From Pseudomonadales bacterium (GTDB taxonomy: Bacteria > Pseudomonadota > Gammaproteobacteria > Pseudomonadales > Pseudohongiellaceae): a stretch of DNA of 34,282 bases. The translations under genes were made by a program, and so were the position numbers. Location of the stretch: NCBI GenBank assembly GCA_023268635.1, contig JALQUB010000077.1, positions 1 through 34,282 on the forward strand, written 5' to 3'. Below are positions 1 to 6,789 of this stretch, in pieces (positions within the stretch are counted from its first letter, which is position 1; each line of letters opens with the position of its first letter). Under the pieces are notes generated by a model. It worked only from the letters and a program-made list of their open reading frames with translations, made no database searches and had not been told where the DNA came from.

Positions 1-850
1 AAAGAGCCTGCTTGAATTCGCGCAGCTTCGCCTTCAGTTGCGCACTATTATCTGGACCAATACGAATGAGCTGCTTATTGATATTCGCTAGCTCCTCTAA
101 GCGCGTATCAGCATACAAAAACATAACGGAGGGTTTTACTAGCTGGAATGGGCCTTCGACTTCTGGTGCCATCAACACCGCATCGATCGCCCGAATGAGT
201 GCTTGCTCAAATTCGGCATCACGGAATCCAATTTCGGCATACGCCTGTTGAAGAAGCGGCGATAGCAAGCGATACAAGCCAACGGCTTGATCTGTATCTA
301 GCGCGACGAATGCCGCGATCGCGGCATCGAATCGATGATAAGACGCCTCATCCATCGTGAAGAGTTTGCCATCGACTGAAGTGACCTGCATTTCTTCGGT
401 GACTGGCTTATAGGGAAGCGCAGTCTGCGGATATTGACCGCGTGAGACGTTTTCCACAAGGACTACTACTTTCCGGACAAGTTGATCATCCACTAGAAAA
501 TTAAGTAGTGCTGCACCACTCGATAAACCCTTTAATTTTTCTACGACGAAGCCATCACTGTCATTGAGCCGTGGCAGATCAACGACAGGTTCCTCGACTA
601 TTGGGGCCTGTACCTCTACCACTTCAACAGGAGTGGGTTCTATTTCGACCGAAGCCGGCGCGGCAGGCACAGCCGGAGCAATCCGTTCCGGGATGGGGCG
701 CGGGGCGGGTTCCGCGACCTCAGCCGAGGGTGTAGGCAGGATGACCGTCGTCGTTCCCGTAGGCGCCTCAAACGCCAAGGCTAGGTAAATCAAATAAAGA
801 AAAGTCAGGACCGCTATTGCCGCGACAGCCCACATTCCTAATTTCGACAT
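1..850 (-). CDS. DUF3014-type membrane-anchored protein, C-terminus cut by window edge
   Basis: The gene starts at ATG 848-850, with GGAG six bases upstream, and runs off the left edge, leaving about 283 residues. Residues 5-27 form one membrane segment (GMWAVAAIAVLTFLYLIYLA) with the N-terminus probably inside. A proline, alanine and glutamate-rich linker follows to about residue 93. The rest is a folded domain that begins near LPRLNDSDGF and contains VVLVENVSRGQYPQ, SYHRFDAAIAAFVALDT and EGPFQLVKPSVMFLYAD. I recognise these as the DUF3014 pattern, a family of unknown role in proteobacteria. The layout of one anchor, a flexible linker and a periplasmic domain suggests a cell-envelope function, but that is inference. 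It lies downstream of the Sec-peroxiredoxin on the same strand, separated by a terminator, so it is probably transcribed on its own. Confidence 0.85.
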   Translation of the reverse strand, partial: MSKLGMWAVAAIAVLTFLYLIYLALAFEAPTGTTTVILPTPSAEVAEPAPRPIPERIAPAVPAAPASVEIEPTPVEVVEVQAPIVEEPVVDLPRLNDSDGFVVEKLKGLSSGAALLNFLVDDQLVRKVVVLVENVSRGQYPQTALPYKPVTEEMQVTSVDGKLFTMDEASYHRFDAAIAAFVALDTDQAVGLYRLLSPLLQQAYAEIGFRDAEFEQALIRAIDAVLMAPEVEGPFQLVKPSVMFLYADTRLEELANINKQLIRIGPDNSAQLKAKLREFKQAL

Positions 851-952
851 GGTTCACTCCAGAACACATAAATTACGGCGCATTGTTGCATAACTAGTCC
901 CCGCAAAAAATAGCGAACCCCTGCTTCCTACCCAACAGGGGCTAATTGCAAT

Positions 953-988
953 AAAAAAGGCAGAATCCCGAGAGAATCTGCCTTTTTT
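953..988 (-). terminator. Rho-independent terminator after the Sec-peroxiredoxin
   Basis: A 12-base inverted repeat (AAAAAAGGCAGA and TCTGCCTTTTTT) has a 12-base loop. Read on the minus strand it ends in a run of T, 25 bases after the peroxiredoxin stop. A second hairpin (CCCCTG at 918-923 with CAGGGG at 936-941) follows it. The symmetric A and T runs mean it could work in both directions, but only the minus-strand gene needs it. Confidence 0.85.
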
Positions 989-1012
989 AGTGTCTCAATT
1001 TGGAAGAGATAT

Positions 1013-1555
1013 CTAGATTTTAGGGAAGCCAAGCTCTCCCATTGTTCGGGTCAAATCCTTACCCGCCGTAGCCGGTTTCGTTTCTTTGTCGATCTTAAGA
1101 ATTTTGCCATCTATCCCGATGTAATAGGTCCAGCGATTAGCAAACCCAGCCGCAGACAAAACACCGTATTCGGTGGTCATGCTCTTAGTAGGGTCAGCGA
1201 GAATCGGAAAACCCGCTTCGTGCTCTGCAGCAAATGCAGTGTTATCTTCGAGCGTATCTACGCTCGCCATAAAATAAGCAACGTCGAAACTTTGTATTTC
1301 TCTAGCACTGTCACGCAGCGCCTTACATTGCATAGTTCAGCCACCAGTAAAGGCTTTCGGGAAGAAAGCGATTACCACCGGTCTAACACCGACAAATTGA
1401 GATAGCGTGTAAGTCTTGCCATCGGATGCTTGCAGCGAAAAATCGGGAGCCATATCGCCCTCCTCCAGTGCCGCCGCTAGCTGGCTTCCCAGCGCAGTGA
1501 AGGCGATTACCGCCGTCATCGCGAATCGAGAGAAGCGATTAAAGAAATTAGACAT
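1013..1555 (-). CDS. Exported thiol peroxidase of the peroxiredoxin family with in-frame UGA (probable selenocysteine) at the peroxidatic position
   Basis: The start is ATG 1553-1555 with a perfect AGGAGG six bases upstream. The frame runs 180 residues only if the TGA at 1337-1339 is read through. Residues 1-29 look like a Sec-type signal peptide (basic N-region, hydrophobic core, LAAA), so the enzyme is probably periplasmic. The peroxiredoxin fold follows: GDMAPDFSL, then [13 protein letters not shown] as residue 73, then [13 protein letters not shown]/PrxQ relatives have PxxxTxxC here, and the UGA replaces exactly that catalytic Cys. Cys77 could be the resolving residue, spaced UxxxC instead of the usual CxxxxC. 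Downstream sequence stays fully peroxiredoxin-like ([27 protein letters not shown]). A pseudogene is the alternative, but the placement of the stop and the intact remainder argue against it. The gene would reduce hydrogen or organic peroxides with a thiol donor. Confidence 0.85.
1305..1321 (-). promoter_or_regulatory. Candidate bacterial SECIS hairpin
   Basis: In the mRNA, 15 bases after the UGA, GCGCUG (1321-1316) pairs with CAGUGC (1310-1305) around the five-base loop CGUGA. One pair is G-U, and a further G-U pair can close the base. The apical loop begins 21 bases after the UGA and has G as its second base. Both points fit the published consensus for bacterial SECIS elements (short apical loop, a G in its first two positions, about 16-37 bases after UGA). 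SelB binding is inferred from this. Confidence 0.6.
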
Positions 1556-1731
1556 GAGTCCTCCTGGTTGCTTCAAAAAGTGCTTCAATAAAGCGCAGTG
1601 CTGAGAACATCTCAGGACTAGCGGTATTGAAACGCGTCTAGCCAAAGAAAGCCACCATTAGAAGTGCGTTATATCGAAGGGAGCACACAGGGCTAAAGAA
1701 TACGCTCGGCTAGCGAATCACAACCCTCACT
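1556..1731. other. Intergenic region upstream of the Sec-peroxiredoxin
   Basis: These 176 bases separate the stop of the helical exported protein from the peroxiredoxin start. They must hold the peroxiredoxin promoter unless it is read through from the iron block. The only structure I see is a small palindrome at 1601-1615 (CTGAGA, ACA, TCTCAG) and a repeated TTGAAGCA on the minus strand close to the ribosome binding site. No clear terminator is visible for the preceding gene. Confidence 0.4.
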
Positions 1732-2784
1732 TCAAAGAGAAAAGAAACCGCTTGATCGAGCTCGGCGAAGGAGCATCTGCGCCTCTACCTCTAACTGGGC
1801 GATTCGGGAATCTATCTTTTCCAATTCCACCACTTCCATATCCGGGATCGCCACGCGGATAGTTTGAAGTCGTTCGATGGCTTCAGTGATGTTACGAACC
1901 TGCCTGCTCACCGCTGCCTGTTTCGCATCCCTCTGCGACTGCGCATAGCGAGGATTAAGCACTTGGATTTTGCTGCAGCGCTGCACGATCTGACCGGTGG
2001 AATCCCGAGTACTGACACAACGAGTCTGATAAATCGTCGGGTTCGCCGTCCCTAGAAATTCCGTATAGGGCGTTGTGGCAATGGCACGAGCCAACACTAG
2101 ATCTGTCTCAGCCTTGGCGACGACAAAGTCGAGCCCTTCCTTCGATACCATCGCCTGATTGATCTCGAGTTGCTCGATGAGTGTGCCATAAAAACTGGAC
2201 AGATCTTCGGCTCTTATCGTTAATTCCCGGAAATTCTCATCCAATAAATTTTCGCGCAGAGTCCGTAATGTCCAATCGCCGTAAAGTTGTGCAGCGACTA
2301 AGTAATCATCCTCCGAAGAGTCATAGAGGCGGCCACTGATATGGAAATGTAGCACCTGAAGGTCGTCGATCTTAGGCCAATCTTTTAATTTAGTATTTAC
2401 ATCGATGGCGGCACGAATGATAGGCAACTGATCCGCGCTATAGAGGCCGGTATTGATACGTGAAATCTGCAAGGCCTCGACATAAACTTCGCGTGCGCTT
2501 TCAAGTTCCCCTATTTCGACATAGAACGCACCGAGATCGGAATAAGCCTCTTGCAACGCCGCAGAGTACACGCCTCCGCTATAGCGCAGATCTTCGAGTG
2601 CAGCTTGTCTGCGCGCGATTTCTCGGCTAATTGCCTGAATTCGCACCTGATTCTCGGCTTCGTTAAGCGCATTGGTCTCCTGCTGCGCCGTCACTTCGGG
2701 ATCGAGCGATTCCTGCACCTGAGCCATTACCTGCGAAGATATGCAGATAATGGCTAAGAGAAATGAGGTAGCTAGTGATTTCAT
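1732..2784 (-). CDS. Exported helical/TPR-like protein of unknown function
   Basis: An ORF can be opened at a TTG at 2826, but the ATG at 2784 is preferred because it begins directly with a signal peptide (MKSLATSFLLAIICISSQVMAQ). The mature protein of about 330 residues is almost all helical. Residues around 85-120 (YSDLGAFYVEIGELESAREV, then YVEALQIS) look like one clear TPR repeat. A segment with two cysteines (RCVSTRD and RCSKIQVL) could form a disulfide. The C-terminus has a heptad-like stretch (ELEKIDSRIAQLEVEAQMLL). It starts 62 bases after the ABC ATPase and could be the last gene of the iron block, but nothing in the protein itself points to iron. I do not recognise a family beyond the TPR-like repeat. 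Confidence 0.75.
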   Translation of the reverse strand: MKSLATSFLLAIICISSQVMAQVQESLDPEVTAQQETNALNEAENQVRIQAISREIARRQAALEDLRYSGGVYSAALQEAYSDLGAFYVEIGELESAREVYVEALQISRINTGLYSADQLPIIRAAIDVNTKLKDWPKIDDLQVLHFHISGRLYDSSEDDYLVAAQLYGDWTLRTLRENLLDENFRELTIRAEDLSSFYGTLIEQLEINQAMVSKEGLDFVVAKAETDLVLARAIATTPYTEFLGTANPTIYQTRCVSTRDSTGQIVQRCSKIQVLNPRYAQSQRDAKQAAVSRQVRNITEAIERLQTIRVAIPDMEVVELEKIDSRIAQLEVEAQMLLRRARSSGFFSL

Positions 2785-2846
2785 GGGGCTCGCAATTAGT
2801 CTACTTAGACCCTTAATAACGGCCAAAACATTAACCTACGCTGAAG

Positions 2847-3911
2847 CTAAACGACTGGCAACTTCGGAAATGCCACGAGATGTTCGACATCGAGGCGAAT
2901 CCCCATGGCCTCGCCAACCTCATGATTGTGGTGACTAGGTGCCAGCGAGAGGACCCTCTTACCGCTCGCAAGTTCTAGCGTATATAGAAAGACAGCGCCG
3001 CGAAATGCTTTCTCAATGATTTGCGCCTTGATCGGACTCTCGTCGTCATGGAAAACGTCATCTGGCCTCAACAACAACGAGATATCTTCACAGTCAGGAA
3101 GATTAAAACCCTGTATCTGCCGAGTGTCGATGATGCCGAGCTCCGTCTCAACCTCATGCTCTGCAGTCCGATGCCCTTCAATCAGCACACCCTCGCCGAT
3201 AAAATCGGCAACCGCTAATGAGGCTGGCTTGTGGTATAGATTGAATGCAGTGTCCCACTGCAATAGTCGTCCATTTTTTATGACACCGATCTCGTCTGCC
3301 ATCGCGAACGCTTCGAATTGATTATGGCTAACGAGAATAGCTGTGATGCCTTCCGATTTGAGCACGTGACGAATCTCCCTCGCGAGCGTCTCCCTCAACT
3401 CAACATCCAAGCTAGAGAACGGTTCATCGAGCAATAACACGTCCGGTCGAGGCGCCATCGCCCTGGCGATAGCGACTCTCTGCTGCTGACCGCCGGACAT
3501 CCTATGTGGATACGTATCGAGGAAATTATCAATTTCTAGCAGGCTCGCCAGCTCTTCAATACGCGTCTCTCTCGCCGTTTTACTCAAGGAATCAAGACCA
3601 AAACCAATGTTCTCAGCCACGCTCAAGTGCGGAAATAAAGAATGGTCCTGGAATACCATGCCGATACGGCGTTTCTCTATGGCTAACATCCCTGTCGAAG
3701 AACTCACTTCCGTCCCACCCAACACTACTCGCCCTGAACTCACCGGCTCAAATCCAGCGATTGCTCGAAGGAGGGTCGTTTTACCGCAGCCGCTCGCGCC
3801 CAGCAGGCAGGCGATGTGACCGGCGGGCACATCGAATGACACCGCATCGACGATGAGCTGCCCGCCTAGGTGCACGCTGACCTTGTCGAGTTGTAAAGTC
3901 GCTAATGTCAT
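2847..3911 (-). CDS. fbpC: Ferric iron ABC transporter ATP-binding protein, FbpC-like
   Basis: This 354-residue ABC ATPase energises import of ferric iron through the permease encoded just upstream. All motifs are intact: Walker A GASGCGKT (38-45), Q-loop Gln89, signature SGGQQ (140-144), Walker B VLLLDEP (159-165) and switch His197. The C-terminal 120 residues are a TOBE-like regulatory region, as in FbpC and other CUT1/Fe-type ATPases. Its ATG overlaps the permease stop by four bases (ATGA), so translation is probably coupled. Substrate assignment rests on the adjacent binding protein with a tyrosine pair and on the Fur-controlled receptor upstream. The ATPase alone could not separate iron from other substrates such as sulfate or spermidine. 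Confidence 0.9.
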   Translation of the reverse strand: MTLATLQLDKVSVHLGGQLIVDAVSFDVPAGHIACLLGASGCGKTTLLRAIAGFEPVSSGRVVLGGTEVSSSTGMLAIEKRRIGMVFQDHSLFPHLSVAENIGFGLDSLSKTARETRIEELASLLEIDNFLDTYPHRMSGGQQQRVAIARAMAPRPDVLLLDEPFSSLDVELRETLAREIRHVLKSEGITAILVSHNQFEAFAMADEIGVIKNGRLLQWDTAFNLYHKPASLAVADFIGEGVLIEGHRTAEHEVETELGIIDTRQIQGFNLPDCEDISLLLRPDDVFHDDESPIKAQIIEKAFRGAVFLYTLELASGKRVLSLAPSHHNHEVGEAMGIRLDVEHLVAFPKLPVV

Positions 3912-5620
3912 TTGTTAGATTCCATTGACTGGGTGATAGACACCTCTCCCGGCGCCCGTCTCGCCTGTCTCAGCGAGCGGCTGAGGAGAATAACAGGAAT
4001 CAGGCTCGCCAACACAATGGCGAGCGCCGGCCCCGCCGCATCAGCCAGCCGCTCTTCATTAGCGAGCTCGTAGGTGCGTATAGCGAGAGTGTTGAAATTA
4101 AAGGGTCGCAACAAAAGCGTCGCAGGTAATTCTTTCAAAACGTCGACGAAAACTAGCAACAACGCCGTGACTAATGAGCCACGCATCATTGGCATATGGA
4201 CTCTACGCAGGATTTTCCCCGAACTTAAGCCCAGGCTGTGGCCGGCTTCGTCCATGGACGGACGAATCTTCGCGAGACCCGCATCAACGGTGTTCATTGC
4301 GATCGGCAAAAAGCGAACGAGATATGCGAACACCAGAATGAAAGCCGTGCCACTCAGGAGTAAACCCGTACTTAAATCGAACCGCGCGAGCATGAATGCA
4401 CTCACTCTGTTATCAAGCCACGCGAATGGCAGTAACACGCCGATCGCGACGACTGTCCCCGGCAGCGCATAGCCTAGCCCCAATATCCGCGCAGCAAACG
4501 AGGATGCAAATGACGGAGCTAACCGCCGACCATAGGCGATGAACAAGGCGAAGGTGAGCGCCAGCAATGAAGTCACGGCCGCCAGACTAACGCTGTTAAG
4601 GAGATAGCCCGCAAAATCGCCGCTCATCACCGTGTCAAATGTGATCGTCGCCCAAATCACTAACTGCACAAAGGGGACCACGAAACCGAACAGAACAGGC
4701 AAGCCACAGGCGGTGTAGGCAACCAAAAGACCGCCCCCCGTCAACTTATGTGCATTGCCCAAATGCACACGACTCCCTGTGTTAAAGAACTGAGATTGTT
4801 TGCGCGACCAGTTCTCAATCGAGACAAGAATAAAAACGAAACCTAATAACAAGGCAGAGAGTTGGGCCGCACCGACGCTGCTACCTAATCCGTTCCACGT
4901 GCGGTAAATGCCGGTGGTGAATGTCGAGAGTCCGAAGTATTGCATCGTGCCGTAATCGGCGAGCGTTTCCATGAGCGCAATACTGAGACCAACCACTATC
5001 GCAGGTCGCGCGAGTGGCAATGCCACGCGAAAAAAAGCGGCACGCCGAGAACTGCCGAGACTGCGCGCTACTTCCAAAACGCTGCCAGACTGTTCTGCAA
5101 ATGCAGCACGCGCTAATAAATACACATAGGGATAAAAAACCAAGGACAGCATCGCAACAGCGCCGCCGAGTGAGCGGATCTCAGGAAACCAGTACTCTCC
5201 GTAATGCCAGCCAAATATTTCACGCAGGCTGCTCTGTAAAGGTCCTGCGACATCAAGCATTCCTGTGTAGGTGTAGGCGATGATATAGGCAGGTATCGCC
5301 AACGGCAGCAACAGCGCCCATTCGAAAATTTTGCTGCCTGGAAACCGATAGTTGGTGACTAACCAGGCTGGCAAAATGCCAAGCGCGAGCACACCGATAC
5401 TCACGCCCAACATGAGAGCCAAAGAATTACGAACATAGCGCGCAAAAACGGTGTCGAGCAAATGCGTCCAGATATCTCCGGCCGGAAAAAACATCGACGA
5501 GAATACGACGAATATCGGTGTTGCAAGCAGCAGCGACAATCCTAGCAACGACAAAGGCCAAGGCTGGAATAACAGCCTTGGCCTCGTTTCGTTAACCCTG
5601 AGTCGGGTGCCTACACCCAC
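3908..5620 (-). CDS. fbpB: Ferric iron ABC transporter permease, fused two-domain FbpB-like
   Basis: This 570-residue integral membrane protein is built of two tandem permease halves of about six segments each, as is usual for FbpB/ThiP-type permeases. Each half has an EAA-like loop that docks on the ATPase: ARSLGSSRRAAFFRVALPLA in the first, and DEAGHSLGLSSGKILRRVHM in the second. The start is GTG 5620 with GAGG seven bases upstream; an in-frame stop lies just before it, so no longer start is possible. The protein would carry ferric iron delivered by the periplasmic binding protein across the inner membrane. It begins 50 bases after the binding-protein gene and overlaps the ATPase gene by four bases, so the three form one operon. 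Confidence 0.92.
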   Translation of the reverse strand: MGVGTRLRVNETRPRLLFQPWPLSLLGLSLLLATPIFVVFSSMFFPAGDIWTHLLDTVFARYVRNSLALMLGVSIGVLALGILPAWLVTNYRFPGSKIFEWALLLPLAIPAYIIAYTYTGMLDVAGPLQSSLREIFGWHYGEYWFPEIRSLGGAVAMLSLVFYPYVYLLARAAFAEQSGSVLEVARSLGSSRRAAFFRVALPLARPAIVVGLSIALMETLADYGTMQYFGLSTFTTGIYRTWNGLGSSVGAAQLSALLLGFVFILVSIENWSRKQSQFFNTGSRVHLGNAHKLTGGGLLVAYTACGLPVLFGFVVPFVQLVIWATITFDTVMSGDFAGYLLNSVSLAAVTSLLALTFALFIAYGRRLAPSFASSFAARILGLGYALPGTVVAIGVLLPFAWLDNRVSAFMLARFDLSTGLLLSGTAFILVFAYLVRFLPIAMNTVDAGLAKIRPSMDEAGHSLGLSSGKILRRVHMPMMRGSLVTALLLVFVDVLKELPATLLLRPFNFNTLAIRTYELANEERLADAAGPALAIVLASLIPVILLSRSLRQARRAPGEVSITQSMESNK

Positions 5621-5670
5621 CCTATAGCCTCAATCATGAAAACCGTATCATCCTGCAGTCTAAACTTGCG

Positions 5671-6684
5671 TTATTGCCATCCTGCGCGATCCGCCAGACG
5701 AACCGCTGCTGCATTATGACGTCCGAGGGCCTCTAAGTTTAAGGTGTCTGCCTTAAACGTTCCGAACCCCTGCAAGGTTTTACTCACAGGAATATCCGCG
5801 CGCACTGAGTATTCATTATTCACTTCTGAATACCATTGCTGTGCGAAATCGCCACTTAGAAACTCGATGAGCTGACGCGCCTCATCTTGATTCTTCGACG
5901 TCTTGATCATGCCTGCACCACTCACATTCATGTGGGCGCCGCGATCATCTTGGTTCGGCCATAGCACGCCAATCTGTTCGGCAACTGCTACGTCTTCGGC
6001 GACGCCTGAATTAATCATGCCCGCAAGATAATAAGTATTCGCTACGGCAAGTTTGCACTGCCCTGCTACCACTGCGCGAATTTGATCACGGTCACCACCC
6101 TGTGGACGGCGCGCAAGATTCGCGACGAGACCTTCGGCCCAGGCTTCGGTCGCTTCTTCGCCTCTATGCTCAATCATTGAGGCGAGCAAGGATTGATTAT
6201 AAATATTACCCGACGAGCGAATACAAATCTGTCGTTTCCACTTTGGATCGGCAAGGTCTTCATAATCCGCTATCTCGTCCGCGGACACACGAGACTTATC
6301 AAACATGATGACTCTTGAGCGAAGCGATAAACCGAACCACTTACCTTCAGGATGACGATAGGCGGCAGGAATATTTTCGCGCAACACCTCCGAATCTACG
6401 GAGGCGAGGATGCCCGCCTCTTCGGCTCGGAATAGACGCCCAGCATCGACAGTCAACAACACATCAGCTGGCGAGTTCACACCTTCGAGTTCAATACGGC
6501 GAATCAAAGCATCCGCGCTCTCGGTAATTAAATTGACTTCAATGCCCGTCTCTTCCGTGAAACGATCCAGAGCAGGTTTGATAAGTTCCTCGGAACGAGC
6601 CGAGTAGACATTGACCTCCGCCGCACTGACAAGGCCAGCCGCCAATACGCCAAAGGCTAATGTCAGGAGTTTATTCGCGAACAT
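5671..6684 (-). CDS. fbpA: Periplasmic ferric iron-binding protein, FbpA/FutA-like
   Basis: The ATG at 6684 is chosen over one 15 bases upstream because GGAG lies at the right distance from it and the signal peptide then begins directly (MFANKLLTLAFGVLAAGLVS). The 337-residue product has the class II binding-protein fold. It begins EVNVYSARSEELIKPALDRF, where the first Tyr is a usual iron ligand, and contains NTYYLAG with the tyrosine pair (about 218-219) that binds ferric iron in FbpA, FutA and relatives. It ends with the typical extended region around EVNNEYSVRADIPVS. It collects ferric iron in the periplasm and hands it to the permease encoded next. The upstream receptor gene is 105 bases away on the same strand. 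Confidence 0.92.
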   Translation of the reverse strand: MFANKLLTLAFGVLAAGLVSAAEVNVYSARSEELIKPALDRFTEETGIEVNLITESADALIRRIELEGVNSPADVLLTVDAGRLFRAEEAGILASVDSEVLRENIPAAYRHPEGKWFGLSLRSRVIMFDKSRVSADEIADYEDLADPKWKRQICIRSSGNIYNQSLLASMIEHRGEEATEAWAEGLVANLARRPQGGDRDQIRAVVAGQCKLAVANTYYLAGMINSGVAEDVAVAEQIGVLWPNQDDRGAHMNVSGAGMIKTSKNQDEARQLIEFLSGDFAQQWYSEVNNEYSVRADIPVSKTLQGFGTFKADTLNLEALGRHNAAAVRLADRAGWQ

Positions 6685-6749
6685 GTTGCTATTCTCCATG
6701 GTTTATCGTGTACTCATTGCTAAGCCCAAAGGACATCACATCGAGCTGC

Positions 6750-6762
6750 GCGCATTATGCGC
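6750..6762. repeat. Short perfect palindrome between receptor and iron-binding protein genes
   Basis: GCGCAT and ATGCGC are separated by one base, in the 105-base gap between the receptor stop and the fbpA start. The symmetry could be an operator or a small RNA hairpin that tunes expression of the downstream ABC genes against the receptor. It does not resemble a Fur box and has no T run, so it is not a terminator. Confidence 0.4.
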
Positions 6763-6789
6763 TAAATTTCTTTTCGAAGTTAGAGCCAC

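Noticed and set aside
564..788. A plus-strand frame rich in Gly, Ser and Thr opposite the DUF3014 gene
   Set aside because: It is the complement of the proline and alanine-rich linker, and the composition explains its openness.
1337..1645. Reading the peroxiredoxin as a decayed pseudogene with a nonsense mutation
   Set aside because: The only defect is a TGA at the one codon where Sec is chemically expected; the start, ribosome binding site, signal peptide, downstream frame and terminator are all intact.
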